Source: Opitutus sp. GAS368
GTDB lineage: Bacteria > Verrucomicrobiota > Verrucomicrobiia > Opitutales > Opitutaceae
Length of the DNA: 64,000 nt
Direction of reading: 5' to 3'
Assembly (NCBI RefSeq): GCF_900104925.1
Contig: NZ_LT629735.1
Coordinates: 1-64,000, forward strand
The translations under genes and the position numbers were made by a program. Numbering within the stretch: the first letter of the stretch is position 1; the number at the start of each line of letters is the position of its first letter. The notes beneath the pieces are model-generated. The model ran no database searches and was not told the origin of the DNA. It saw nothing but the letters and a program-made list of their open reading frames with translations. Below, piece after piece: positions 45,482 through 54,368 of this stretch.

Positions 45482-46837
45482 ATGCGTCTCCTCCTCCCGT
45501 CATTCTTCCTGGCCGTGGGTCTTGCCACCGCCCTGTCCGCGGCCCCGCAGTCCGGCGCCGTCGAAACCAAGGTCCTGCCGCTCCTCGTCGTGAAGGCCGC
45601 GCACCTCGTCGACCCCGCCACCGGCCGGGTTCTCGCCAATCAGGCCGTCGTCATCGAGGGCGACCGCGTCAAGGCGGTCGTCGCGGTGGCCGATCTCGCG
45701 AAGATAATCCCCGCCGGCACCAGCGCCCGCGTCATCGACCTCGGCGGCGCCACCATCCTGCCCGGCCTGATCGACTGCCACACCCACGTCACCAGCCAGC
45801 CGGAGAATTTCTACGAGGACATCTTCCGCAAGAGCCCGATCGACGAGGCGGTCACCGCCCACATCTACGCGCGGCGCACCCTCGAGGCCGGCTTCACCAC
45901 CATCCGCAACGTCGGTGCGGGCAACTACATCGACTTCGCGCTGCGCAACGCCATCAACGCCGGCAAGATCCCCGGCCCGCGCATGCTGGCCAGCGGCCCG
46001 GCGCTCAGCGCCACCGGCGGCCACGGCGACCTCAACGGCATGTCCCCCTACGTCCATTTCCAAGGCGACATCGACGGCGTGGCCGACGGGGTCGACGCCA
46101 TCCGCAAGAAGGTCCGCGAGAACATCAAGTATGGCGCCGATCTGATCAAGATCCTCGCCACCGCCGGCGTGCTCTCCGAGGAGGAGTCGGTCGGCGCGCC
46201 GCAATATTCCCTTGAGGAGATGAAGGCCGCGGTCGACGAGGCCGCGATGTGGGGCCGCAAGGTCGCCGCCCACGCCCACGGCACACTGGGCATCAAGATG
46301 GCGATCCGCGCCGGCGTCGCCTCCATCGAGCACGCCAGCTTCATCGACGACGAGGGCATCGCCCTCGCCAAGGAACACGGCACCTACCTTGTGCCCGACA
46401 TCTACAACGACGACTATATCCTGGCCGAATACGGCCGCCTCGGCTACCCGGACAGGATCCTCGCCAAGGAGCGCCTCGTCGGCCGCACCCAGCGCGAGAA
46501 CTTCACGAAGGCCGTGAAGGCCGGCTGCAAGATCGCCTACGGCACCGACGCGGGCGTCTATCCGCACGGCTGGAACGGCAAGCAGTTCTTCCACATGGTC
46601 AAGTGGGGCATGACCCCGATGCAGGCGATCCAGTCCGCCACCGTGAATGCGGCGGACCTGCTCGGCTGGCAAAACAAGGTCGGCCAGCTGGCGCCCGGGT
46701 TCTACGCCGATCTCATCGCCGTGTCAGGCGACCCGCTCGCCGATGTCACCGTGCTCGAGCAGGTCGGGTTTGTCATGAAGGGCGGTCAGATCGTGAAGAA
46801 CAACCTGACCGGCGAACCAGCCGACCGGATGGAGTAA
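45482..46837 (+). CDS. Amidohydrolase (imidazolonepropionase-like), exported
   Basis: The 451-residue metal hydrolase has a signal peptide (1-21, LLLPSFFLAVGLATALSAAP). It shows the amidohydrolase metal set: His100/His102 in DCHTHV, probable carboxylated Lys223 in LIKILATAGV, His264 or His266 in AAHAHG, His284 in SIEHAS and Asp356 in GTDAGV. AYGTDAGVYPHG and the C-terminal VKAGQIAPGFYADLIAV-type segment (GQLAPGFYADLIAV) match the exported Xaa-Pro/imidazolonepropionase-like group that cleaves dipeptides or organophosphates. Substrate unknown; monocistronic. Confidence 0.9.
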   Translation: MRLLLPSFFLAVGLATALSAAPQSGAVETKVLPLLVVKAAHLVDPATGRVLANQAVVIEGDRVKAVVAVADLAKIIPAGTSARVIDLGGATILPGLIDCHTHVTSQPENFYEDIFRKSPIDEAVTAHIYARRTLEAGFTTIRNVGAGNYIDFALRNAINAGKIPGPRMLASGPALSATGGHGDLNGMSPYVHFQGDIDGVADGVDAIRKKVRENIKYGADLIKILATAGVLSEEESVGAPQYSLEEMKAAVDEAAMWGRKVAAHAHGTLGIKMAIRAGVASIEHASFIDDEGIALAKEHGTYLVPDIYNDDYILAEYGRLGYPDRILAKERLVGRTQRENFTKAVKAGCKIAYGTDAGVYPHGWNGKQFFHMVKWGMTPMQAIQSATVNAADLLGWQNKVGQLAPGFYADLIAVSGDPLADVTVLEQVGFVMKGGQIVKNNLTGEPADRME

Positions 46838-46847
46838 GGGTTCTGAA

Positions 46848-46875
46848 TGTAGGGTCGCCGCTCGCCGGCGGACCG
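46848..46875. repeat. Single arm of family C repeat
   Basis: TGTAGGGTCGCCGCTCGCC followed by GGCGGACCG, nearly identical to the arm at 23041, ten bases after the amidohydrolase stop. Confidence 0.7.
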
Positions 46876-46912
46876 TTTTTCCCGGGCGGGATCATCGATC
46901 GCGCCTTTTTCT

Positions 46913-46951
46913 TTGGAGGGGCCGCGGCGCGCAGGGACGTGCGCCCTCCAC
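46913..46951. repeat. Diverged family D repeat
   Basis: TTTGGAGGGGCCGCGGCGCG and CAGGGACGTGCGCCCTCCA form a degenerate palindrome related to 39080-39143. Confidence 0.55.
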
Positions 46952-46954
46952 CAG

Positions 46955-47671
46955 TCAGTGCTCCAGCACGATCAGCAGCGCCCCGAGCAAGGTGAAGAGC
47001 GCGCCAAGCAGTCCGGCCTCGTAGCGCTCGAAATTTTTCACCTCGAACTTCTCCAGCCCGACCAAGGTCAGCCAGGTGAAGAGCATCATGCCGCCGAGCG
47101 TCGCCGTGGCGAGGATCAGGCTGAGCACCACGAAACCGCGCCAGCCGAACTGCACGCCGGACAAATAGACCGGCAGGAAGCCCTCGCAGGGTGACAGCGT
47201 CAGCATCACGAACAGCCCGCTGATGGCGGTCCAGTCGCCCGTCTTGGTCTCGACCAGCCGGCTGTCCTTCAATTCCTCGTCCCAATGGCTGCGCTCGTGT
47301 TCGTGGCCGCACTGCTCGCTCGGGTGGTGGTGGGCCCCGAGGACGTGGTGGTGCACCACCCCGCCGCGCCACTGCCGCCAGAAATAATACAGGCCGATCG
47401 CCAGCAGGATGCCGCCCGCGATCCACGGGAACAGCCGCCCGAGCTTCTCGTCGAGCTGGAAACCGAACCACGCAATGGCCAGCCCGAGCAGGGTCGTCAG
47501 GGCCACGTGTCCCAGTCCGGCCAGCGCCGCTACGGCGAGGGTCTTCGTCCGGCTCCAGCCCCGCGCCCGTGAAACCAGCACGAACGGCAGCCAGTGCGTC
47601 GGGATCGCCGCATGGAAGAACGCCACGGTGAAACCGGTGGCGGCGATGGTGGTGAGCACGGCGGAATTCAT
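46955..47671 (-). CDS. Membrane protein with His-rich loop, NicO/RcnA-like metal exporter candidate
   Basis: The 238-residue protein has about six helices. The motif HAAIPTHWLPFVLVSRARGW (about 20-39) resembles the HxxxPxHW of nickel/cobalt exporters and urease accessory UreH-like transporters. A cytoplasmic or periplasmic loop (about 105-130) is His-rich (VVHHHVLGAHHHPSEQC then GHEHERSHW), as in RcnA. LSPCEGFLPVYL (about 155) is the second conserved motif, a Pro-Cys-Glu site. Metal transport is inferred from these. The gene stands alone, flanked on both sides by palindromic repeats. Confidence 0.78.
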   Translation of the reverse strand: MNSAVLTTIAATGFTVAFFHAAIPTHWLPFVLVSRARGWSRTKTLAVAALAGLGHVALTTLLGLAIAWFGFQLDEKLGRLFPWIAGGILLAIGLYYFWRQWRGGVVHHHVLGAHHHPSEQCGHEHERSHWDEELKDSRLVETKTGDWTAISGLFVMLTLSPCEGFLPVYLSGVQFGWRGFVVLSLILATATLGGMMLFTWLTLVGLEKFEVKNFERYEAGLLGALFTLLGALLIVLEH

Positions 47672-47675
47672 GTTT

Positions 47676-47732
47676 GGTGGTGGAGCGCGTTGACCTCAAC
47701 GCGCTATGCGGCTTGAGGTCAAGCCGCACCAC
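47676..47732. repeat. Inverted repeat GGTGGTGGAGCGCG...GCACCACC
   Basis: GGTGGTGGAGCGCGTTGACC faces AGGTCAAGCCGCACCACC, each arm with an internal TTGACCTCAA-type core. It lies in the promoter region of the exporter-like gene. Confidence 0.7.
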
Positions 47733-47754
47733 CCTAGCAAAGTCGTCAAGCCCG

Positions 47755-47832
47755 AGTGGAGGGCCCGCGTCCCTGCGGGCCGGGATTGGTTATGGCGCAC
47801 CAACGGCCCGCAGGGAGGCGGGCCCTCCACCT
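47755..47832. repeat. Palindromic repeat, family D
   Basis: TGGAGGGCCCGCGTCCCTGC and GCAGGGAGGCGGGCCCTCCA enclose a 38-base spacer, a good copy of the element at 39080. It lies 54 bases before hemF. Confidence 0.88.
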
Positions 47833-47885
47833 GAGGTTTTTCGTGTATTTTTGTGACTCTTTGTGGCTACCTGTCTCCTTCCTCC

Positions 47886-48794
47886 ATGGTTCCCGATCTC
47901 AACGCCGTCAGCTCCTACCTGCGCGCCCTGCAGGACGCGCTGTGCACGGCACTGGCGCGCGAGGATGGCGGGCAGTTTAGCGAGGATGCCTGGACGCGTC
48001 CCGAGGGTGGCGGCGGCCGCTCGCGGGTGCTGACCGACGGCGCCGTATTCGAGAAGGCCGGCGTGGGTTTCTCCCACGTCAGTGGCGCCGCCCTGCCCGC
48101 TTCCGCCACGGCGGCGCGCCCCGAAATGGCCGGCAAGGCCTTTCAGGCGATGGGCGTGTCGCTCGTCATCCATCCGCGCAATCCCTACGTGCCAACGGTC
48201 CACATGAACGTGCGCTTCCTCCAGGCCGGCGCCGGCGACCAGGCCGTCTGGTGGTTCGGCGGCGGCTTTGACCTGACGCCCTGCTACGGCTTCGAGGAGG
48301 ACGCCGGGCACTGGCACCGCACCGCCCGCGCCGCGTGCGACCCGCACGGTCGGGAACTCTATCCGAAATTCAAGCAGTGGTGCGACGATTACTTCTTCCT
48401 CAAGCACCGCGGCGAGCCGCGCGGCGTCGGCGGCATTTTCTTCGACGATTTCAACGCCCCGGGTTTCGCGCAGTCCTTCGCCTTTCTCCGCAGCGTGGGC
48501 GATGCCTTCCTGCCGGCCTACCTGCCGATCGTGCAAAAACGCAAAGCGACGCCCTTCGGCAAACGCGAGCGCGACTTCCAGCTCTACCGGCGGGGCCGCT
48601 ATGTGGAGTTCAACCTGGTTCAGGACCGCGGCACGATCTTCGGCCTGCAGAGCGGCGGCCGCACCGAGTCCATTCTCATGTCGCTCCCGCCGCTCGTCGC
48701 GTGGCGCTACGACTGGAAGCCCGCGCCCGGCACGCCCGAGGCGCGGCTCTACGACGTCTTCCTCAAACCCAGAAACTGGGCAAACCAGGCTTAA
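47886..48794 (+). CDS. hemF: Oxygen-dependent coproporphyrinogen III oxidase
   Basis: The 302-residue enzyme decarboxylates coproporphyrinogen III to protoporphyrinogen IX with O2. Characteristic stretches are [49 protein letters not shown] and [20 protein letters not shown], which together identify HemF. Length fits (299 in E. coli). It heads the hemF-hemE-hemY cluster; each gene is separated from the next by a palindromic repeat, so they may be one transcript without tight coupling. The ATG at 47886 is preferred over an open but unlikely 11-codon extension. Confidence 0.97.
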   Translation: MVPDLNAVSSYLRALQDALCTALAREDGGQFSEDAWTRPEGGGGRSRVLTDGAVFEKAGVGFSHVSGAALPASATAARPEMAGKAFQAMGVSLVIHPRNPYVPTVHMNVRFLQAGAGDQAVWWFGGGFDLTPCYGFEEDAGHWHRTARAACDPHGRELYPKFKQWCDDYFFLKHRGEPRGVGGIFFDDFNAPGFAQSFAFLRSVGDAFLPAYLPIVQKRKATPFGKRERDFQLYRRGRYVEFNLVQDRGTIFGLQSGGRTESILMSLPPLVAWRYDWKPAPGTPEARLYDVFLKPRNWANQA

Positions 48795-48870
48795 CCACGA
48801 ATGGACACCAATGGACACTAACCCCGAAAATCATTTCTCAATTCGTGTGAATTCGTGTCCATTCGTGGTT
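48793..48870. repeat. Inverted repeat of ATTCGTG/CACGAAT units between hemF and hemE
   Basis: AACCACGAATGGACACCAAT at 48793 faces ATTCGTGTCCATTCGTGGTT ending at 48870. It overlaps the hemF stop by two bases and ends five bases before the hemE start. It acts as the leader of hemE. Confidence 0.75.
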
Positions 48871-48875
48871 TTAAA

Positions 48876-49901
48876 ATGAATTCCCGAGAAAGATTCCTCG
48901 CCGCCGTCGCCTGCACCCCGCTCGACCGTCCACCGGTCTGGATCATGCGCCAGGCCGGGCGCTACCTGCCGGAATACCGCGACCTGAAGGCGAAATCCTC
49001 CTTCCTCGAGATGGTGAAGACCCCTGAGCTGGCCGCCGAGGTCACGCTGCAGCCGTTGCGGCGCTTCGCCCTCGATGCCGCGATCATCTTCTCGGACATC
49101 CTTGTGCTCCCCGAAGCCCTGGGCCAGGGCTACAAGTTCCGCGACGAAGGCGGCATCGCGATGGATTTCCGCCTGGAAACGAAAGCCCAGCTGGACCGCC
49201 TCAACCCGGTGGGCGTCGCCGCGCGGCTTGACTATGTCGGCCAGGCGCTGACCCGCGTGAAGGCGGAGCTGAAGGGCGAGAAGGCCCTGCTCGGCTTCGG
49301 CGGTTCGCCCTGGACGCTCGCCACGTATATGCTCGAGGGTGGCAGCGCGGACGACTTCGAGCGCAGCAAGGCCGTGTTCTATTCCGACCGGCCGTTGTTC
49401 AACGCCCTGATGGAGAAACTCACCGCCGCGCTCATCGAATATTTCCAGATGCAGATCCGCGCCGGCGTCGATGCCATCCAGATCTTCGATTCGTGGGGCG
49501 GCATCGTGGCGGGCCAGGATTACGAGGCTGCGTCGCTGCGCTGGATTCGCGCCATCATCACCGCGCTGCCCAAGGGTTTTCCCGTGATCCTCTACGCCAA
49601 GGGCACTCCGTCCCAGCTGACCGACCAGGCCTTCAGCGGCGCGAGCGTGCTGGGCGTGGACTGGACCGTCGACCTCGGGGTCGTCCGCCGGCTCGTGCCG
49701 GGCAACATCGCGCTGCAGGGCAACCTCGACCCGGTGCTCATGAACACGACCCCGGCGATCGTCCGCCGCGAAACCACCCGTTTGCTGGAAACCATGCGCG
49801 GCTCGAACGGTCATATCTTCAACCTGGGGCACGGCATCATGCCGCAAGCGAAGATCGAATGCGTCGAGGCGCTGGTCGAGACCGTGACAACCTGGAAGTA
49901 A
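48876..49901 (+). CDS. hemE: Uroporphyrinogen decarboxylase
   Basis: The 341-residue enzyme decarboxylates uroporphyrinogen III to coproporphyrinogen III. PPVWIMRQAGRYLPEYR is the N-terminal active-site signature with the catalytic Arg/Asp set; DAAIIFSDILVLPEALG and GFGGSPWTLATYMLEG follow. QIFDSWGGIVAG and NLGHGIMPQA are conserved C-terminal motifs. Length equals the family (354 in E. coli). The ATG at 48876 is preferred over an upstream in-frame GTG that is within the repeat. Confidence 0.97.
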   Translation: MNSRERFLAAVACTPLDRPPVWIMRQAGRYLPEYRDLKAKSSFLEMVKTPELAAEVTLQPLRRFALDAAIIFSDILVLPEALGQGYKFRDEGGIAMDFRLETKAQLDRLNPVGVAARLDYVGQALTRVKAELKGEKALLGFGGSPWTLATYMLEGGSADDFERSKAVFYSDRPLFNALMEKLTAALIEYFQMQIRAGVDAIQIFDSWGGIVAGQDYEAASLRWIRAIITALPKGFPVILYAKGTPSQLTDQAFSGASVLGVDWTVDLGVVRRLVPGNIALQGNLDPVLMNTTPAIVRRETTRLLETMRGSNGHIFNLGHGIMPQAKIECVEALVETVTTWK

Positions 49902-49902
49902 T

Positions 49903-50015
49903 GGCCGCAAAAAGGCACAAAGAATCATTCCGTAGCCCCGCCCTCGTCACCGCGCCTATAGGCGCGCGGAACGTGCAATCGAAGCCACAAACCCCTTTTG
50001 CCCTTTTTTGTGGCT
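49903..50015. repeat. Inverted repeat around the hemE-hemY gap
   Basis: GGCCGCAAAAAGGCACAAA (49903-49921) faces TTTTGCCCTTTTTTGTGGCT (49996-50015), which in complement is AGCCACAAAAAAGGGCAAAA. The right arm contains the GTG start of hemY (50010-50012). Confidence 0.6.
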
Positions 50016-51398
50016 AAAAACTCTGCCTCTTCCATCGCGGTCGTCGGCGGCGGCCTCACCGGCCTGACCGCCGCGTGGCGGCTGCACCAAGCCGGCCACC
50101 GCGTCACCGTCTTCGAGAAGGCCCCGCAGGTCGGGGGCGCCATCGTCACGACGGAGAGGGACGGCTGGCTCGTCGAGGGTGGACCGAATTCGCTGCAGGA
50201 AACGCCCGAGGTCGCCGCCCTGATCGCGGAGCTGGGGCTGACGGACCAACGGGCCCTCGTGAGTCCCACCGCCAGGAAGCGTTTCATCGTGCGCGACGGC
50301 CGGCCGGTCATGGTGCCGCTCTCCCCCGCCGGCCTGCTGACCTCACCGCTTTTCTCCCTCGGCGCCCGGTTGCGCGTGCTCACCGAGTTGCTCACCCGGC
50401 CGCGTGTGCGCACCACCGACGTCAATCTCGCCTCCTTCGTTGCCTCCCATTTCGGCCGCGAAATCGTGGACTACGGCCTGAATCCTTTCGTCTTGGGGGT
50501 GTATGCGGGTGATCCCGAGAAGCTCTCCGCCCGCTACGCCTTCCCCAATCTCTGGCAACTCGAGCGCTCCCACGGTTCGCTGCTCCGCGGTTTCCGGGCC
50601 CAGGCCGCCGAGCGCCGGACCCGCGGCGACGCGGCGGGCGTCGTGCCGATCATCTCGTTTCAACACGGCCTGCAAACCCTGCCGCGGGCGCTCGCGGCCG
50701 CCTTGCCCGCCGGCACCGTGCAGACCGAGGCCACCGTCACCAGCCTCATCCCCGGCCAGCCGTGGAAGCTGATCTGGACCCGCGCCGACGCCGTGACGAC
50801 CGTCGAATTCGACGCCGTCGTCCTCGCCTTGCCGGCCACGGGTCTTGCCCAGCTGGTTTTCAGCACCTTGGGCGAGCGCACTCTGGCCTCGCTTGACCAT
50901 CAGCCTCACCCGCCGGTCAGTTCGCTCTTCCTCGGTTTCAGGCGCGAGCAGGTGGCGCATCCGCTCGACGGCTTTGGCGCCCTCGTGCCGGCCCGCGAGC
51001 AACGCAGCCTCCTCGGCGTGCTGTTCTCGTCGTCGCTCTTCGCCGGACGGGCGCCAGACGGCCACGTGGCCTTGACGGTGTTTGCCGGCGGCATGCGCCA
51101 GCCGGAGACCGGCCGGCTGGACACCGCCACGCTTCTCGCCCGCGTGCTGCCCGACCTGCGCGAGCTGCTCGGCGTGACGGGTGACCCGGTGTTCACGCAC
51201 CACACGTTCTGGCCCAAGGCCATTCCCCAATACAATCTCGGTCACGAGCGCTTTCTCGAACCGCTCGCCCGCTGCGAGGTCCAGCACAAGGGCCTCTTCA
51301 TCGGCGGCAACGCCCGCGACGGGATTTCGCTCCCGGATTGCCTCAAATCCGGCGCGGAACTGGCCCGGAAAACGGGCGAATTCGTCACCAAACTGTAG
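50010..51398 (+). CDS. hemY: Protoporphyrinogen oxidase (HemY/PPOX type)
   Basis: The 462-residue FAD enzyme oxidises protoporphyrinogen IX (or coproporphyrinogen III in Gram-positive type) to the porphyrin. FAD loop IAVVGGGLTGLTAAWRLHQA, then EKAPQVGGAIVTT and GPNSLQETPEV are PPOX hallmarks; NPFVLGVYAGDPEKLSARYA and KGLFIGGNARDGISLPDC (C-terminal FAD) complete it. GTG at 50010 is chosen because TTG at 49998 is part of a repeat. The stop TAG (51396-51398) is supplied by a family-E repeat. With HemF present upstream, the protoporphyrin route is most likely. Confidence 0.93.
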   Translation: MAKNSASSIAVVGGGLTGLTAAWRLHQAGHRVTVFEKAPQVGGAIVTTERDGWLVEGGPNSLQETPEVAALIAELGLTDQRALVSPTARKRFIVRDGRPVMVPLSPAGLLTSPLFSLGARLRVLTELLTRPRVRTTDVNLASFVASHFGREIVDYGLNPFVLGVYAGDPEKLSARYAFPNLWQLERSHGSLLRGFRAQAAERRTRGDAAGVVPIISFQHGLQTLPRALAAALPAGTVQTEATVTSLIPGQPWKLIWTRADAVTTVEFDAVVLALPATGLAQLVFSTLGERTLASLDHQPHPPVSSLFLGFRREQVAHPLDGFGALVPAREQRSLLGVLFSSSLFAGRAPDGHVALTVFAGGMRQPETGRLDTATLLARVLPDLRELLGVTGDPVFTHHTFWPKAIPQYNLGHERFLEPLARCEVQHKGLFIGGNARDGISLPDCLKSGAELARKTGEFVTKL

Positions 51399-51445
51399 CG
51401 GCGGTCTATGACCACCGGACGGCGCTCACAGAGCGCCGCTACAGA
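51394..51445. repeat. Palindromic repeat, family E (CTGTAGCGGCGGTC type)
   Basis: CTGTAGCGGCGGTC at 51394 supplies the hemY stop TAG and faces AGAGCGCCGCTACAG ending at 51445. A second copy lies at 63558-63605. Confidence 0.85.
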
Positions 51446-51468
51446 GGAATTTATCCCCGTCTCGCCAC

Positions 51469-51496
51469 TTGACTACCCCCCCTGCATGGGTAGCCT
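51469..51496 (+). promoter_or_regulatory. Possible promoter of ileS
   Basis: TTGACT (51469-51474), a 16-base spacer and TAGCCT (51491-51496), ending 17 bases before the ATG. A weak match. Confidence 0.3.
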
Positions 51497-51513
51497 CCCG
51501 CCCCTTATTTCCG

Positions 51514-54357
51514 ATGGCGCAAGAACTCAAAGACACCCTCCTGCTTCCCAAGACCGATTTCCCCATGCGGGCGGGCCTGGTGCAACGCGAGCCGGGCCGG
51601 GTCGCCCACTGGGAGAAGACCGGTCTCTACAACCAGATCCAGCAGGTCCGCGCCGGGCGCCCCGCCTTCGTGTTGCACGACGGCCCGCCGTTCACCAACG
51701 GTGACGTCCACATCGGCACCGCGCTCAACAAGACCCTCAAGGACATCGTCAACCGCTACAAGTCCATGCGCGGCTTCCGCACGCCTTATGTGCCGGGCTG
51801 GGACTGCCACGGCCTGCCCATCGAGCAGAAGGTCTCGCGCGAGCTGAAGGACCAGAACCTCACCCCTTCCACCGCGGAGCTGCGCGCCAAGTGCGACGAG
51901 TTTTCCGAGAGTTGGATCGGCAAGCAGACCGCGCAGTTCAAGCGCGTCGGCGTCCTCGCCGACTGGAAGCACGAATACAAGACCAAGGCGCCGGCCTTCG
52001 AGGCCGACATCCTCCGCACCTTCGCCGCGTTCGTCGAGCAGGGCCTCGTCTACCGCAGCAAGAAGCCCGTTTACTGGTCCATCCCTTTCGAGACCGCGCT
52101 CGCCGAGGCGGAGATCGAATACAAGGACCACACCTCGATCGCCATCTGGGTAAAGTTCCTCGTGCCCGTGGAGGAGGCGAAGAAGTTCGGCCTGCCGACC
52201 GACAAACCGCTTTATATCGTCATCTGGACGACCACCCCGTGGACGATCCCCGCCAACCTCGCGATCGCCCTGCATCCCGAGGTGGACTACGTCGTCGCCG
52301 ACACCGGCGCCGACCGCATCATCGTCGCCCGGGCGCTGCTCGGCCAGGTCGCCGCGGCCGCCAAGCTTGAGCCCCTGCCCGCCATCGTGCAGACGCTGCC
52401 CGGCGCCAAGCTGGAGAAGCTGCAGGCCCGCCATCCCTTCATCGACCGCGCTTCGCCGGTGGTGCTCGCCGATTACGTCACGACCGACAGCGGCACCGGC
52501 GCCGTCCACACCGCGCCCGGCCACGGCGCCGAGGATTACCAGACCGGCCTGAAATACGGCCTCGAGGTCTACTGCCCGGTCGGCGACGACGGCAAATACC
52601 TGGACGACGGCCGCGTGCCGGCCGATCTCGTCGGCCTGACCACGCTCGAGACCGTCGAGGACCTGGCCGCCAAGAAGCCCGCGCCCGCCAACCTCGGCGT
52701 GCTGAAGAAGCTCGACGCCGTCGGCGCGCTGCTGGCCAAGGCCAAGTATCCGCACAGCTACCCGCATTGCTGGCGCTCCAAGACCCCGATCATCTTCCGC
52801 GCCGTCGACCAGTGGTTCGTCTCCCTCGACAAGGCCGGCCACCGCCAGGTCGCCCTCCGGGAGATCACCAAGATCGCCGAACATCAGGGCTGGATCCCCG
52901 CCTGGGGTGAGGCCCGCATCCGCAGCGCCGTCGAGTCGCGCCCGGACTGGTGTATCAGCCGCCAGCGCTCGTGGGGCGTGCCGATCATCGCCTTTTACGG
53001 CCCGGACAAGAAGCCCTACCTCGACGCCGGCGTGGTCCGCGCGGTAGCCGACAAGGTCGCGACCAAGGGCACCAACTTCTGGTATGACGCCAAGCCGGCC
53101 GAGATCCTCGCCGGCGTGAAGCTCCCCGCCGGCTGGCCGGCGGCCGACATGCTCACCTGCGGCCGTGATACCCTCGACGTCTGGATCGACTCCGGTTCGA
53201 CGCAGGCCGCCGTGCTCAAGCGCGGCCAGGGTGGCACGCACTGGCCGGCCGACCTCTACCTCGAGGGCAGCGACCAGCACCGCGGCTGGTTCCAGTCGTC
53301 GCTCTGGAACAGCGTCATCGCCTTCGGTGCCGCCCCCTACCAGGCCGTCCTCACCCACGGCTTCATCGTCGACAAGAACCGCCAGAAAATCTCCAAGAGC
53401 TCGACCTACCAGAAGCCCCAGACGGCCGACGCCTACATCGCCCAGCACGGCGCCGACGTCATCCGCCTCTGGATCGCCTCGCAGGATTTCCGCGACGACA
53501 TCCCGGTGGACGACGAGATCCTCAAGCACGTGGGCGAGGCCTACCGCCTTTTCCGCAACACCCTCCGCTTCCAGCTTTCCAACCTGTTCGACTTCGACGC
53601 CGCGCAACACGCCGTGCCGGTGGAAAAGATGGACGTCCTCGACCGCTGGGCGCTGCACCAGACCGCCGTCCTCATCGACGAGTGCACGAAGGCCTACGAC
53701 GCCTACGAGTTCCACCGCGTCTACCAACTCTGCAACCAATTCTGCTCGGTCACGCTGTCAGCCACCTACCATGACATCCTGAAGGACCGCCTCTACACGC
53801 TCGGCGCCGCCCACCCGCTCCGCCGCTCGTCGCAGACCGCCATTGCCGCCATCTTCGACGCCCTCGTGAAGATCCTCGCGCCCTTCATCACCTTCACGGC
53901 CGACGAGGCCTGGAGCTACGCCAAGACCAACCAGGAATACTCCGCCGCGTCCATCCACCTGCAGGACTGGCCGGTCACACCCGCGGCGTGGCGCAGCAGC
54001 GAGGTCGAGTCTGATTTCGCCGTCCTGTTCCAGCAGCGCGCCAAGGTCACCGAGACGCTCGAGCCCCTTCGCCAGGCCGGCACCATTGGCAAGTCGCTGG
54101 ACGCCGTTGTGGCGCTCACCGGCGCGGCGGACGATGCCGCCTTCAAGGTGCTGGAAAAGCACCGGAGATTTCTACCCGAACTCTTTATCGTCTCCGATGT
54201 CAGTCTCGCAGCCGGTCCCGGCGTGGCGCCCACCGCCCGCCACGCTCAGGAAGCCGGCCACACCCGCTGCCCGCGCTGCTGGCGGTGGGTGCCGAAAGTT
54301 GTTCACACCCCGCACGGAGAAGTTTGCCCTCGGTGCGCAGAAGCCCTTAACTCCTAA
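51514..54357 (+). CDS. ileS: Isoleucyl-tRNA synthetase
   Basis: The 947-residue class I synthetase charges tRNA-Ile. The HIGH motif is NGDVHIGTALNK (His66), followed by YVPGWDCHGLPIEQKV. The editing CP1 domain has TTTPWTIPANLAIALHP and GTGAVHTAPGHGAEDY. The KMSKS motif reads KISKS (625-629). A C-terminal zinc-binding module has CPRCWRWV and CPRCAEAL. This is the bacterial zinc type IleRS. It is followed after 11 bases by the DksA-like gene and then lspA; ileS-lspA linkage is common in bacteria. Confidence 0.98.
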   Translation: MAQELKDTLLLPKTDFPMRAGLVQREPGRVAHWEKTGLYNQIQQVRAGRPAFVLHDGPPFTNGDVHIGTALNKTLKDIVNRYKSMRGFRTPYVPGWDCHGLPIEQKVSRELKDQNLTPSTAELRAKCDEFSESWIGKQTAQFKRVGVLADWKHEYKTKAPAFEADILRTFAAFVEQGLVYRSKKPVYWSIPFETALAEAEIEYKDHTSIAIWVKFLVPVEEAKKFGLPTDKPLYIVIWTTTPWTIPANLAIALHPEVDYVVADTGADRIIVARALLGQVAAAAKLEPLPAIVQTLPGAKLEKLQARHPFIDRASPVVLADYVTTDSGTGAVHTAPGHGAEDYQTGLKYGLEVYCPVGDDGKYLDDGRVPADLVGLTTLETVEDLAAKKPAPANLGVLKKLDAVGALLAKAKYPHSYPHCWRSKTPIIFRAVDQWFVSLDKAGHRQVALREITKIAEHQGWIPAWGEARIRSAVESRPDWCISRQRSWGVPIIAFYGPDKKPYLDAGVVRAVADKVATKGTNFWYDAKPAEILAGVKLPAGWPAADMLTCGRDTLDVWIDSGSTQAAVLKRGQGGTHWPADLYLEGSDQHRGWFQSSLWNSVIAFGAAPYQAVLTHGFIVDKNRQKISKSSTYQKPQTADAYIAQHGADVIRLWIASQDFRDDIPVDDEILKHVGEAYRLFRNTLRFQLSNLFDFDAAQHAVPVEKMDVLDRWALHQTAVLIDECTKAYDAYEFHRVYQLCNQFCSVTLSATYHDILKDRLYTLGAAHPLRRSSQTAIAAIFDALVKILAPFITFTADEAWSYAKTNQEYSAASIHLQDWPVTPAAWRSSEVESDFAVLFQQRAKVTETLEPLRQAGTIGKSLDAVVALTGAADDAAFKVLEKHRRFLPELFIVSDVSLAAGPGVAPTARHAQEAGHTRCPRCWRWVPKVVHTPHGEVCPRCAEALNS

Positions 54358-54368
54358 TCCGACCCTTT

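Noticed and set aside
47886-51398. Heme cluster as part of a biosynthetic or anaerobic gene cluster
   Set aside because: These are ordinary aerobic protoheme genes; no accessory oxidoreductases or regulators are adjacent.
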